Assembly: GCF_003265705.1 (NCBI RefSeq)
Contig: NW_020313044.1
Location: 7,101,647 to 7,165,646, forward strand
DNA: 64,000 nucleotides
Direction: 5' to 3'
From: Callorhinus ursinus
Taxonomy: Eukaryota; Chordata; Mammalia; Carnivora; Otariidae
Below the pieces are notes generated by a model. The model ran no database searches. It was given only the letters and a program-made list of their open reading frames with translations, and was not told where the DNA came from. The stretch's first letter is position 1. Each line of letters starts with the position of its first letter. A program made the translations under genes and the position numbers. Shown piece after piece: positions 10,830 to 23,054 of the stretch.

Positions 10830-12254
10830 CTAATGTCCGTATTGATTAGGTCCCTGGCAGTTGGTATTGCCTCTTATTCTTTTTGTTGAGGTTATTTTTT
10901 CCATCTTGTCTTTTTGTCCAGAGGAGAATAGATGAATGAGAGAACAAAATGCTAACAGGGTAACAATGACCCCAGAAAAATATACACTAAAGAAATCAGA
11001 AGAGTCCTGAAACCAGGGGAAAAGAAAGGGAAAGAAAGAAAAAAGAAAAAAAAAAGAATATGATCAAATACGATCAGGGTGGTGAATAGATCAGTGTCAC
11101 ACACTAGATTTTGTGTGTATTTTCGTCTGTTAGACAGTGCCTCTAAAAATTTTAAAGAAAAAAGTTTATATATGTATAAAAATAAGGGTAAATATGAAGG
11201 GATGGACTATGACTGTAAAGATGAAAATTACAAAAGATTTTATAAAAGGAATTGATAAGATAAGTTGATTAAAATGGAAAGAAGAGAAATTAAAAAAAAA
11301 GAGAATATGATCAGGCAGGAGACTAGAACAAAGCATACACTAGATATTTAGGGTATATTTTGGTCTATTAAAAGAAACTGTATTCCAAAATTTTAAAAAG
11401 AGAATAACTTTATATATATATACACACCAAAAATAAGGTTAACTACTATGAAGGCATAGAATATGACTCTAAAAATGAAAAATAAAAAAGATTTTTTAAA
11501 AAGGGTTTGATGTTGGTTGAATAAGGGAGAAAAATTCAAAAAAAAATTTAAAAAATTTGAAAGACTAAAGAATCATGGGAAAAAACCATGAATTCTATGT
11601 GCAGTATTTCCCTAGTGCTGGAGTTCTGCCGTTCTCATTGATCCCTAAACTTGTTCTTGGCTGGCTGTTCTTGCTGATCTTCTGGTGGAGGGGCCTTTTG
11701 CTGTGGTTCCCAAATGTCTTTGCCAAGTCCGGGCTAAGTAATCTGGTCGGGTTTGCTCTCGGGAGCTTTTGTTCCCTGCGAGCTTTCCTTGGGGCTTTGG
11801 AGGATGAGAGTGAAAATGGCAGCTTCCCAATCTCTGACCCAGAGGAGCCAAGAACTCAGGGCCCCACTCCTCAGTGCACCCCCAGAGAAAAGCAGTCAAT
11901 CACTCCCATCTCCCTGGTGTCCAGCCACACTCCGTGTTCACCGGGCCTGTGACTGAGCGTTTCTTTTTCTGGCACACGACCCTGTTTGGAGTCTCCAAAC
12001 CCAGCAGATTCCTGTGGTGCGCTCCTGTGCTGCTCCTCCCTGGGAAGGAAGGGAAGTCTCCCCGGATCTGCTGCTTGTTGGGTCCCTGCTTCCAGAAAGT
12101 GGTTGCTTTTCTGTTCAGAGAGTTGCTGCTATTCTTTTCTTTGATCTCCTGTTGAGTTTGTAGGTGTTCAGAATGGTTTGATCCCTATCTAGCTGAATAC
12201 CTGGGACCAGACAAAATTTAGATCTCCTACTCCCCTGCCATCTTGCTCCTTCCC
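10830..12254 (-). promoter_or_regulatory. L1 copy B 5' UTR, with splice-like 361-bp gap
   Basis: The lower A-rich part (about 11056-11545) consists of two diverged tandem units of about 245 bp (each starting gaatatgatca, with cacactaga, aaaattttaaa and aaaaataagg at matching places). The upper part (about 11640-12254) is GC-rich and matches copy A 4140-5108, except that copy A 4585-4945 is missing at the junction 12088/12089. The CAAGATGGC (YY1-like) core is kept on the minus strand at 12237-12245, next to the 5' end. Confidence 0.85.
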
Positions 12255-12257
12255 CCC

Positions 12258-12900
12258 ACCTATAATTCATACTCTTGACTATAGCGATTTCTGCAAAATG
12301 TGGATTTGCTCTTGACGCTTCTCCCTTAAAACCTTCGTTGGTTTCCCCTTACATGTGGAAGAAAATAGAAATTCTTACTTCTGGGTAAGAAATTATAGGG
12401 TGGCCATATAATTCCTTGTCCAAACTGGGACAACTGGAGAGTAAAAATAATGCTGTGAATAATTTTGCTTGGTGACAGGCTTCTAATGCCCCAGGCAAAT
12501 GGGGACAGCTGGTCCTTCTATATAGAACAGTCTTCAAACTCATTCTCTGTCTTTGTCATTCACTCTGTTCCAATCCCACTGGCTGCTTTCAGTTCTTTGG
12601 AAATACTCACCTTATGGTTTTGTGCATGCTATACACTTTATATAAAATACTTTTTAATGAGTTTCTTGCATGGCTGGCTCCTCACCCATTACGTCTCAGT
12701 TAAAGAATCACCACTTCAGAGTGATGTCCCTAACTCTTGGCTCTTAAGACAATTCTCACTCCATTTTGCTGTATCACAGGATACTGTGATTTCTTTATTT
12801 CTTATTTTTCTTAAAGCAGTTATTACAACCAAAACTCTATTTTCGGTGCATCTGCTAACTCCTCAGTCCAACTAGAATGTATATCTTTTCTTGTCATCTT
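12258..12900 (+). repeat. L2 3' portion (ancient LINE)
   Basis: Low-identity match to the L2 3' region in sense. It has the 'cctcacccattacgtctcag' stretch, an 'acaattctcactccatttt' part, 'tttatttcttatttttctta' with 'agcagttattacaacc', and 'ctagaatgtatatctttt'. These line up with the usual L2 order ending in the CTAGAATGTAAGCTC motif. The first ~250 bp are less certain. Confidence 0.6.
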
Positions 12901-13611
12901 AGACTTCCGGTCACTCCGTGAGACTGACTCTTCTTATCCTAATTCCAGACTCTTAGAGAAGGGGGTACTGATTGTCCTAGCTTGGTTCAGGTGACCTGCT
13001 GTAGTACAGTCAACTATGGCTGGAGTGGTGGGTCAAGTTTTTATAAGCATCCATGACAAGAGCACACATATTTTGGGGAGGGACAATTAAGGGGGCATGA
13101 GCAAAAGCATGTGGGCTCTAAGTTGTCTAAACACATCATTACATGGTTTCCTCTTTTCCTTACGTCTATAGTTTCCCAGGGAAAATTCTGGTGCTATGCT
13201 TTTATTTGCCTTTTCCTCCTTTAATTTTGGATCAAGTAATATATTTCATTCATTTCTTCTGAGTAGAACGATTTGGAGTTGTTGTTTCCCTGATTTGTTT
13301 GAATTGAATGGTTGCTTTTGGCATCTGATTGAATGTAATGAATCACTTATTTGATCAAACATGTGTCCCATATCAGTATTCTGAAGTTGACCCCTGCCAT
13401 GAGGCAAGAGGTTTATTCTGACATTAGCCGTTTTTCTGTGGTAATTAAAGGGTTTATTCTTTTTTGGTTGTAAATGTTTATTTGTCTGCATTACAGATTA
13501 AAATCAAATGAATATTATGGTTCTACTGATATAGTAATGTAGGAAAACAGTTGTCTCCTCTTTGGTACAAAAAACTAATTGAAGATGCACCCCCTGCTAA
13601 GAGTTAAGAGG
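12901..13611. other. No feature seen
   Basis: AT-rich unique-looking DNA with no convincing gene, exon signals or recognised repeat. Confidence 0.5.
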
Positions 13612-13765
13612 CTTGAATTCTAGACTGAGTCCTGTCCCTAAAGAATGGTATGGTAGTTGGGAAATCATTGAGCCTGTCACATTGACCCTCTTTCATTTAT
13701 GAGATAAAAGAATTGATTAAGATTCCTTTTAAGTTGTCTTCTAGGCCTAAAATTCTGAGATGCTT
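13612..13765 (+). repeat. MIR fragment (probable)
   Basis: Order of MIR-like pieces: gaattctagactgagtcctg, 'gggaaatcattgagcctgtc', 'atttatgagataaaagaatt', 'cttctaggcctaaaattctg'. Weak but in the right order. Confidence 0.45.
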
Positions 13766-14956
13766 TAACTGCCTGAGAAGAGATCACATTATTTTTTGGC
13801 CAGTAGTTAATTTTGAAAAAGACTCTGAATAAAATACTTCCAAGATAAACTTTCTAGAGGAAGTTTGTTATGGGGAGGATTCTTTATTATTTTTTAAAGA
13901 ATTAAACATTAGAGGAGTGACCCATGTCCTGAAGTCCATGAGTCTTTAAGAGTCCATTTTCTCTGCAGTAATGAAATTCAGTGTCACCTTGCTGCATTTT
14001 GTCCAGGGGTAGACTGAGGTAAAGTGGCCAAAAGGCTACTGACTGATTCTTGCTCAGAAAACTCAATTAGAGAACAGAGCCAAGGTGCAGACTGAAGTAA
14101 CAGTCATTATTTTTTACAGCAGATTAATGTGAGTGAAATAGAGAAAATTTTCTGCCCTGTAAATGTGCCACTTACAGTCAAATAACATATGGCTCAAGAG
14201 AGAATAAGGGGAATTAAAATAGTCATTGAATGAAAAAGGCCAAAACTGCCAATAATATATCTCCAGGAGCATGAGGGATGCCCTGACCCAAGCCTTTCCT
14301 GCTTGGCGTCTCCTGTAATGAGAACACAGACTAGATGAGTTGCAAAGGGACTTTCCTGTGAACATTTCACAGCATCTGTTCACTACACACTAATGACATG
14401 AGCACTATTGTTCCTGGCATAGTTCCTCCCACGAGGGACATGACTACATAGTGCTTCTTTCTGAAAGACTTCTGACAGCACTTAGCAATTCACAGATGTG
14501 TAATAAAGAGATCTTGGTGAAATGATAGTTATTAGGACACCTACTGTCAGCCAAGTTCTCGTGTTCCTATGCTTCCAGATCTTCTGGGTGTACTTTAAAT
14601 GTTGTTTTGGTTGGCTTCAGTTTTCAATTATCTTTCCTAATGGAAGGGAGTGATTAATTTAAAGCAATGGATTTTTCAGGAATAATCTTGGCATCAGTGC
14701 AAATTTTGACAGAGATTTTAACAAGGGTATGCCTGATATTCTATCAGTTCAGACCAAGACTCAAAGATGATCTGTGAATACTAGGATGTTTACTATTTCT
14801 CCTGAGAATCCCCCAACTCAGAACTATTTTACCTTTTAAATTCATTGCTGAGAAAATACAGAATCACGTTGTGAAGAGGCACAGGGCTGGTGTAAAACAT
14901 GGGTAGCTTACCTTTTACAGAGTCTTTGTACCTTTGTACCTTGCACCCCATTCGAT
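13766..14956. other. No feature seen
   Basis: Unannotated AT-rich DNA; only short open frames with no recognisable domain. Confidence 0.5.
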
Positions 14957-15640
14957 TCACACATTTTTTGAGTACTTACTGTATATGAGGCACGGAATGT
15001 GAAGGGACAGATCATTTTGCTCTCACAGTGCTGACAGGGTACTGTAGAAATAATTATAATGCACTGTGACAAGGCTATACAGAACCTCAGGGCAGAGGTG
15101 AATGGTACGAGGTAGGGGAGTGCAGGACAGCTACAGAGAAGATGAAACATTTGAGGTGGGTTTGAAGGCTTACTAAAAATATTTTAGGCAGAAAGTGTGG
15201 AGAGGTGAGTTTCTAGGTTGAGGGAACACCAGTGAACATAGCCATGGTGGTGTGCAAGTCAACAACTGATTAAGAAACAGAATAATCAGAAGTGGATTAA
15301 AACAACAGCTGTAGTGTGAGCAAAATAAACAATATTTAAAATCCCTAAACAGCTGGGTAAACCCCATGCAAGACATAAATGCTTGTCCTCATGGAACTTA
15401 AAAACTAGTTCAAGAAGCAAAACATAGGCATATGAGAAAAAGCTAAAAACTGAAGGTAACAGATGTTAAGACAGTGAGTACATATGAAACATAAACATTA
15501 AATGCTGCAGATATTTTGAGGACTGAGAGATTCAGGGCTCCTGGGAGGACATCTGTGGCGGCCAGGGGGAGATAAACTGAAACTATGATGAAAGACATGA
15601 AAGGAGATTTTCAGAGTATGTCTGTTCCATTTCCTTGACT
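14957..15640 (-). repeat. L2 fragments, reverse orientation
   Basis: Starts ttttttgagtacttactgta tatgaggcac, the reverse of the L2 3' end. Further on are 'gaaacatttgaggtgggttt', 'gcagaaagtgtggagaggtg' and, from about 15350, 'cctcatggaacttaaaaact'. All are reversed L2 landmarks, in two pieces. Confidence 0.6.
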
Positions 15641-15819
15641 TTCAAGTTCAGATCACCATATTCACATGAGACCATGCCTGTTAATTTACACAGCATTATT
15701 GTGTCTCTCCACACACATGCAAGCCCAGTTTCAAATGTATGTGCACTGCCAAATCAAGAAATGGAGAAAAACAAAAAGGAGAAAAATATTACTCATTTTA
15801 TACTCTGTAGAGAAAACTA

Positions 15820-16034
15820 GTATTAATATTTTGTGTATATAATTCCAGATTTCTTACATAAAAATGTTTCTCTATATAAAAATTTTAAAACAGAGATGAC
15901 TTATCCATAGATTTCTTTGTAAGTAAATCTTTGTTTTTCCATTTCAATACTATGGCTATCTTTCCATGTTAGTATTTACATCAGCATTTAAAGTAGCTGC
16001 ACCATATTTCATCTTACCGTATTCCATGAATCCT
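15820..16034 (-). repeat. Old L1-type 3' region (uncertain)
   Basis: 'gtatataattccagatttct' and 'atctttccatgttagtattt', followed by 'gtagctgcaccatatttcat', resemble reversed 3' parts of old L1M elements. It lies just left of the clear old L1 and may be its continuation. Confidence 0.35.
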
Positions 16035-16212
16035 GGGCTCTGTGGTCTGTTCCTTTCATCTGTATATCTGTCTTTATGCAAACACCATATTTGTGATCAG
16101 TAGATTTTGTAATATGTTTTCAAGTCAGGAAGTGCAATGCCTCCATCTCTGTTCTTTGTAAAGTTTGTTTTTGGCTATTCGGGGCCCTTTGTGGTTTCAA
16201 ATGAATTTTAGG

Positions 16213-16408
16213 TTTTTTTTTTTTAAGATTTTATTTATTTGACAGAGAGAGATACAGTGAGAGAGCGAACACAAGCAGGGGGAGTGGGAGAGGGAGAAGC
16301 AGGCTTCCCGCGGAGCAGGGAGCCTGATGTGGGGCTCGATCCCAGGACCCTGGGATCATGACCTGAGCCGAAGGCAGACACTTAACAACTGAGCCACCAA
16401 GTCACCCC
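16213..16408 (-). mobile_element. Can-SINE in the old L1
   Basis: Complete reverse-strand SINE: poly-T, aagattttatttatttgaca, gagagagatacagtgagaga, 'aacacaagcagggggagtgg', ending in the reversed tRNA head gagccaccaagtcacccc. Imperfect target duplication around gaattttag/gattttag at 16203-16212 and 16409-16416. Confidence 0.93.
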
Positions 16409-16841
16409 GATTTTAGTTTTTGTTTTGTTTTAATTTCTACAAAATTGCTCTTGGAATTTTGATAAGGATTGTATTGACTATTTAGTTAACTCAGTATAGT
16501 ATGGACATTTTAACAATATTAGGTCTTTCAACTCATGGATGTGGAATATCTTCCAATTTATTTGTATATCTTTTAATTTCTTTCAACACTGTTTTGTAGT
16601 TTTTATTGTACAAGTCCTTTTACCTCTTTGGTTAAATTTACCTCTAAGTATTTTATTTCTTATGCTCTTGTTGATGGGGCTGTTTTTGTACTTTGCATTT
16701 TGGATTGTTTGTCATTGTTACTGTATAGTGTACAGAAACTGATGGTTGTATTTGTTCCTTGTATATTCTGCAATGTTGCTAAATTTGTTTATTAATTCTA
16801 ACACTTTTCTGTAGAATTTTTAGGGCTCTCTACATAGAGGA

Positions 16842-18900
16842 TCATGTCCTTTGCGAACAAAGATAATTTTGCTTCTTTCCAGTTTGGATGCTTTCTTTAG
16901 GGGAGATGCTAATTGACCTAATTAGGAGTTCTATTACTATGTTGAGTAGAAGTGGTGGGAATGAGCATTTTTGAGGTGTTTCAGGCCTTAAAGGAAAAAG
17001 TTTCAGTTTTTCACTGTTGAAGGTAATGTTAGCTGTAGGATTATAATACATGACTTTTACTATGTTGAGATACACTTCTTTTCTACATCGTTTGTTGAGC
17101 ATTTTTATCATGCAAGGATTTTGAATTTTGTTAAGGGAATTTTCTGCATCATGTGATTTTCATCCTTTGTTCTTTTCATACGGTAATCTCATTTATTATA
17201 GTGTGTATGTTGAAACATCCTTGTAACCCAGGGATAAACTTCCTTGATCATGATGTATTGTCCTTTCAACATGCTGGTAAATTCAGTTTGCTAGTATATT
17301 GTGGAGGATTTTTGGCATCTATGTTCATCAGGGGTATTGGCCTCTTGTTTTCTTTTCCTGTAGTGTTTTTGGTTTTGGTATGAGAGTAATGCTGGACTCA
17401 TAAAATAAGTTTAGAAGTGTTGGCTTCTTCTTGATTTGATGGAAGAATTTGACAAAGGAGATGCATTAATTCTCTAAATGCCTCATAGAATTCACTAGTA
17501 AAGCCATCTGGTCCCAGGCTTTTCTTTGTTGGGAAGGTTTTGATTATTCATTGATTTTTCTTATTTATTATTGGCCTATTCATGTTTTTTATTTCTTCAT
17601 GATTCAGTCTTGGTAGGATATATATTTTCAGGAGTTTAAGTATTTAATTTTTTGGCATACAATAGTTCATTGTAGTCTCCTGCAATCCTTTTTATTTTTG
17701 TGGCATCAGTTATAGTCTTTGCTCTTTTTCCTTAGTTTAGATAGTTTTTTTCAATTTCATTTATATTTTTAAAAAATTAACTACATTTTGTTTCCTATTT
17801 TTTTGGCTATGTATTTCATTTATTTCTTTTTTAATCTTTATTATTTCCTTCCTTCTAATTTTGGGCTTAATTTGTCTTTTTTCTAGTTCTTTGAGCTGTA
17901 CAGTTAGGTTGCATTCTGATATATTTCTTCTATTTTAATGTAGAATTTAACACTATAAACTTTGATTAGGATTGCTTTTCCTGCATATCATGAAATTTGT
18001 TATTTTGTATTTAAATTCTCATTTGTCTCAAGGTATTTTTTAATTTCCCTTTTGATTTCTCCTTTTTAACTCATTGGTTATTCAAGACTGCTTAGTCGAA
18101 TTTCCATATGTTTGTGAATGTTTTCCTTTTGGTGTTGATTTCTAGTTCTATTTTGGTGTGGTCAGGTAAGATACTTAGCATGACTTTAATTGTCTTAATT
18201 TTGTTAAGACTAGTTTTGTGATTTAACATGCAGCTTATTCTACAGAATGTTCCATGTGCTCTTGAGAATAATGTATATTCTACTGCTATTGGGTGGAATG
18301 TTCTATATATGTCTATTAGATCCACATATATTGTTGTTCAAGTCCTCCGTTTATTGATTTTCTGTCTGAATGACCTGTCCATTATTTTAAGAGGGTTATT
18401 GAAGTCTCCCACTATTATTGTATTTCTGTCTATTGCTCCCTTTAGTTCTGTCTTTGTTTCATGTATCCATGTATTCTGAGGATGGATGCATATGCATAAT
18501 TGTTATATCTTCCCTGTGAATTGACCCTTTTATCATTATAATATGTCCTTTGTCATCTTTTTTGATAGCTTTGAGTTAGTCTATTTTGTCTGGCATAAGC
18601 ATGGCCACTCCTGCTTTCTTTTTCTTACCATTTACATGGAATATATTTTTGTATTCTTTTACTTTCAGCCTAAGTGTATCCTGTATTTAAAGTGAGACTC
18701 TTGTAAATAGCATAGAGTTGGATTTTTTTTTTAAATCCATTCAGCCACTCTATAGAGTTTTCTTACTGGGGAGTTTAAGCCATTTATATATAAAGTAATT
18801 ACTCATAGAAGGACTTATTATTGCCATTTTGTTAAGTGTTCTGTCTTACAAGTTTTTTGTTGATCTTTTCCTCTTTGTCTTACTTTGTGTTTTATTGATT
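16842..18900 (-). pseudogene. ORF2 remnant of the old L1
   Basis: Only short frames remain. 16842-17111 keeps the RT stretch YLNIVKVMYYNPTANITFNSEKLKLFPLRPETPQ, the old counterpart of the [21 protein letters not shown] region of copy B. 18092-18325 keeps part of the endonuclease. Many stops and frameshifts. Confidence 0.75.
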
Positions 18901-18961
18901 TATTTTTAGTGACATATTTTGATTCCTTTCTGCTGTTGTGTATCTTCTACAGTCATTTGTC

Positions 18962-18963
18962 TG

Positions 18964-18994
<31 letters not shown>

Positions 18995-19009
18995 ATGTGT
19001 GTGTGTGTG
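18962..19009. repeat. (GT)n microsatellite
   Basis: Interrupted gtgtgt run with single c and a substitutions, in the 5' part of the old L1. Confidence 0.9.
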
Positions 19010-19633
19010 GTTACCATGGGCCTTACCCAAAACACCTTATAGTTAAGGCAATCTATTTTAAGCTAAAATAACTTGAGTACCATGCAAAACTCTACTCTTT
19101 TTCCTCCTCTAATTCAATCTGTGTTATTGATGTCACAAATTATATCTTTTTATATTGTGTACCATTAACATATTTTTATAATTATAATTGTTTCTTTATA
19201 CTTGGTTTTTAACTTCCATGCTTGAATTCAAGGTGATTTTCTTATCTCCATCATTGTATTACAATATTTTTTATTTATATATTTACCTTTACCATGCTTT
19301 CATGTCACTCTTCAGAATCCTGTTTCAATTTAAAAGACTATTTTTAGCATTTCTTATAAGATAGATCTAGTGCTGATGAACTCCCTTTTGTTTATCTGGG
19401 AAGGGCTTTAATTCTTCTTCACTCTTGAAAGACAGTTTGCCAGATAGAATATTCCTGGTTGGCAGTTCTTTTATTTCAGAATTTTTAAAATATCATCCTG
19501 CTGCCTTTTGTCCTGCAAGGTTTCTGCTGAGAAATCTGTTGATAATCTTATGGGGGTTCCTTTATGATAAGTCCATTTTTCTTACTGCTTGAAAAAATTC
19601 TCTTTGTCTTCGACGTTTTACAATTTGATTCTT

Positions 19634-19908
19634 TAAAAAAAATTTTTTTTTTTATTATGTTAGTCACCATATAGTATATCATTAGTTTTTGATGAAGTGT
19701 TCCAAGATTCATTATTTGCATATAACACCCAGTGCTCCATTCAGTACGTGCCCTCTTTAATACCCATCACCAGGCTAACCCATCCCCCGCCCCCCTCCCC
19801 TCTAAAACCCTCACTTTGTTTCTCAGAGTCCATAGTCTCTCATGGTTTGTCTCTCCCTCCAATATCCCCCCTTACTTTTTCCCTTCCTTCTCCTAATGTC
19901 CTCCATGC
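19634..19908 (-). mobile_element. 5'-truncated young L1 end in the old L1
   Basis: About 275 bp of the same L1 3' end as in copies B and C: reverse poly-T, 'attatgttagtcaccatata', 'ttagtttttgatgaagtgtt', the C-rich tract at 19775-19800 and 'ctcagagtccatagtctctc'. Flanked by an imperfect duplication, aatttgattctt (19622) and catttgatttta (19909). Confidence 0.9.
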
Positions 19909-21173
19909 CATTTGATTTTAATGTGTCTCTGAGTAGACTACTTCAGGTACATTCCAATTGGAGTTTACTGGGTTTCTTGAATCTGAATGGCTTTTTACTT
20001 CCCCAGATTTGGAAAATTGGCAGCTATTACTTCTCCAAATAACTGTTTTTCCCCTTACTGTCTCTCTTTTCCTACAGTCTTTATTATGGTCCTTTAGATG
20101 GTATCTCAGAATTCCCTTAGGCTTTCTTACACTTTTTCTTTCTTTTTTTCTTTTTACTCTTCTGATGAATAATTTAAATGACCTGTCTTTGAGTTTGTTG
20201 ATTATTTCTTGTGATCAAGGTCCATTGTTGAATGCCTATAGTGAGTTTTTCAACTCAGTTATTATATTCTTAAGGCCCAATGTTTGTTTTTCAAGAAAAA
20301 TATTTTCTCCTTATTGATATTCTCATTTTGTTCATGTATCATTTTTCTGAGCTCATTGAGTAACTTTATGATGGCTATTTTTAATTATTTGTCAGATAAT
20401 TCATATACTTCCATTTCTATAGTGTTGGTTTCCAGAGATTTATTTTACTCCTTTGACTGGGCCCTGTCTCCCTCTTTCTTCATGTGCTTTGTAACATTTT
20501 GTTGAGATCTATGCTTTTGAAAAACAGCCACCTCTTCAAGTCATTATGGACTGGCTTTGAACAGGGAAAGATTTTTACCATTCATCCAGGCTAGAGATTC
20601 TGGGGGCCTTTTGGATCTTTTCTGTTGATGTGTCTATTCTGGAATTGTATATGTATAGTCCCAGTTAGAGAGATTAGTTGTTTTCTTTTTTCAGGAGTTC
20701 ATAATCTCCTCTTCTCTCTCATATCTGTTTGTAGTACTGCACCTTCCCTGGAGCTGCCACATAGCCCCTTGTTCTCAGTGGTCCCATGATTCTTGATTAT
20801 GCCAGGCTCCATCAATGCTCCGACAGGTGAGACAAACACTAGTCTGTCAGCACACTCCCCTGCCCTTAGAAAATTGGACATGTGATCCACTCTTTTTTTT
20901 ACCCCAGTGATAGGCTACTGAACTATATCATTCTCTTTCCATGGAACCACAGGGTTTCTGGAGCATCAGCAAGCTGCCCTGCTCTCTTGTTCTCAGCAGC
21001 CTCCAGGTGGTGAGAATATGCCTGGCCCAGTCAGCATCCAAAAGAAGTGAGACAGAAACCAGTCCTTTGGGCACTCCTCCTAAAACTGGAATGTTGGACG
21101 TCTGTTCCAACTCTTTGGAGTTGGAGGTTTTCTGAAGCTCATTCCGTACTGAGTCACTGGTAGGTGCTTTGAT

Positions 21174-21229
21174 GATATGCTAGTCCAAACCTTCACGATG
21201 AGTGAAGATATGCTAGTCCAAACCTTCAC
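21174..21229. repeat. Tandem duplication, 33-bp period
   Basis: A 23-bp block (core gatatgctagtccaaacctt) occurs at 21174-21196 and again unchanged at 21207-21229, inside the old L1 5' region. Confidence 0.9.
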
Positions 21230-21612
21230 ACTTGTTCTCTACAGCCCCTTTCCTGTTAGAATTTAGATTCAGATAAAACACAAGCCAGTCCTTCAGAAAG
21301 CCTCCTGAGAAGCCAGAACATTACACATTTGTTTTGGTCTTCTCTTTACTTCCACAGGGAGAACCTGGAAGCTAGGGTGTTACCTCCTAATTATGTCATG
21401 CTGAGTTGGGAGGGTGGTCCATGGTGAGTACCACAAGTTTTCCTCCTGGTTTCCATGTGGCTGGTTTCACATTCATCTGGGCGTTCAGGAGCTTCTTAAC
21501 TGTTCTCTGAATTTCGCATAAAGGGAACTGGTCCCTAACTATTGTTGAATTGATGTCTCTGTAGAGAGAAAGAGGGTCTGGGTTTTACTAGTTCACCATC
21601 TTAGTGTTTTCA

Positions 21613-22570
21613 GCCTGAGAGCTTTATCCTAAATCCCCAGTGTTCTGGGTTGTTAAGGGCTGAGACTATGTGAGACTTACTTCTCTTTTCTATGGCTGCT
21701 ATGTAGTAAGTGTTCCTCAAATGCTTGATGGAGGAATATAAAGTGTATCAAGCTAGGTATAAAATGGTTGCATACCTACTGTTGGCATACTTCCCTGACT
21801 TGGATAACATGAGGCTTCCTTTGAGTAAGTACTTAAAAGTAACATTTGCCAGTGTTAAGCTATTTCATTGAAATGCATCCATGAATTAAAAAAGCAAAAC
21901 AAAACATGTTGATGTTTTCAGGCTGATTTTAACAGGAACTCTATGGGACTTATTTTTAAAAAAATACTAAAGTTATTAACTTCTTGTCGTTAACTTACAG
22001 AGGTAGGATCACAGGATTATTTGGCCAACAACATAGAGATCATCTAGGCAACTACTCCCATCCTTAATGTTACAAATGAAGAAACCAAGTCCTGGGGATT
22101 GTAAGAGTTGTTCAGAAATCTCACTGCTAATTAGAAGAGGAACAGTTACTAGTGCTATGACCACCTTGAGTCTGGCTCTTTCTAATGTACCCAAACCATG
22201 TCTCAAGTCTGGAATAATTAAGAGGTGTAAAAAATGCCTCAAATTGGTTGAGTACAAAATGCACTTAAAAGGTGAATTTAGTATTCAGAGATCATTATTT
22301 CAGATCTCCAGCTGTTACAGAACAAGGCTGCTGAAAACTCCAGCATTAACAGATGTCTGCTAAGCACTTACTACTAATAATTGAAATAGTAACAGTGCCT
22401 AATTAGTCTACAAGAACAAAACACACACACACTTTTTTTATCCTCATTTTTATAGGTATTAATGCATCAGGGTAGCACCTTGAATAAACATTATGAATGA
22501 GAAAATTGAGGGAAAAAGCTTCAAAATAGAGTATGTACTAGGGACATTAGTATAAGCTATTTAATTTTTT
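21613..22570. other. No gene seen
   Basis: AT-rich DNA. Around 22035-22130 'gatcatctaggcaactactc' followed by 'gaagaaaccaagtcctgggg' recalls an ancient interspersed repeat, but I cannot assign it. A short (AC)n lies near 22420. Confidence 0.4.
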
Positions 22571-22650
22571 TTAATTTTATTTGATTATGTTATGTTAATC
22601 ACCATACATCATTAGTTTTTGATGTAGTGATACACGATTGTTTTTGTATA
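22571..22650 (-). mobile_element. Very short L1 3' end
   Basis: 'gattatgttatgttaatcac', catacatcattag and tttttgatgtagtg: the last ~75 bp of the carnivore L1 3' end in reverse, with a T-rich left side. No clear target duplication. Confidence 0.8.
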
Positions 22651-23054
22651 AAAAACATTACCTAGACAGTCCATTTGGGTTAGTGATTTGGGGAAATTAT
22701 ATTTGTGAGTGCAAAGAAATAAAACATGATTTTTAGCCGGCTGTTTGTTTACATGGTAAGATTGCTTGAGAGTTTTGGTACTAGGGAAAGAAATCGGAAA
22801 AAGAGAAAATGACAGAATTTTCAGTTTTCTCTCTAACAATCCTTCACTAGGCAGCACAACTTGGGACTAGATGGTTCATCTCTGATTTTGATCAAAGTTA
22901 GATATTTACTGACCTAATCAAAAGCCTTAGTTTGTCTATTCATTCATTTATGCATTTCACACATATTTATTGAAGGTCTATTTTCTACTTACATATTCAA
23001 AAGGTAAACACATGATGTGATCCATATGGCCATTTTATTTTAAAACATAAATAA

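Larger units (their letters stand above)
5118..12254 (-). mobile_element. L1 copy B (carnivore LINE-1), near full length
   Basis: Nearly complete LINE-1 on the minus strand. Its 3' end and A-tail are at 5118-5130 (reverse-strand poly-T then attatgttatgttaatcacc), the 3' UTR runs to 6040, ORF2 spans 6041-9950, ORF1 about 10028-10825, and the 5' UTR about 10830-12254. Both ORFs carry stops and frameshifts. It contains a 463-bp solo LTR (5484-5946), a TG/TA microsatellite expansion (6173-6242), a non-homologous stretch (7228-7352) and a 361-bp 5' UTR gap with splice-like edges. I found no convincing target-site duplication. The 3' end abuts the 5' end of copy A. Confidence 0.95.
16035..21612 (-). 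mobile_element. Old LINE-1, near full length, with nested insertions
   Basis: Reverse-strand ORF2 similarity begins near 16035 (ctgttcctttcatctgtata) and runs through the RT and endonuclease regions to about 18900. At 18092-18325 the decayed endonuclease still reads DLIDIYRTFHPIAVEYT, and near 18370-18420 a degraded GDFNNPL equivalent can be seen. An A/T-rich upstream part and a GC-richer 5' region follow, ending at 'ttcaccatcttag' (21590-21602), which recalls the conserved L1 5' end. Heavy divergence marks it as much older than copies A-C. A SINE (16213-16408) and a young L1 end (19634-19908) are inserted in it. Confidence 0.8.

Noticed and set aside
12245..12275. Target-site duplication for L1 copy B (comparing with 5103-5120)
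   Set aside because: The best alignment is about 12 of 19 bases and overlaps the G-rich L1 5' end, so it is not convincing.
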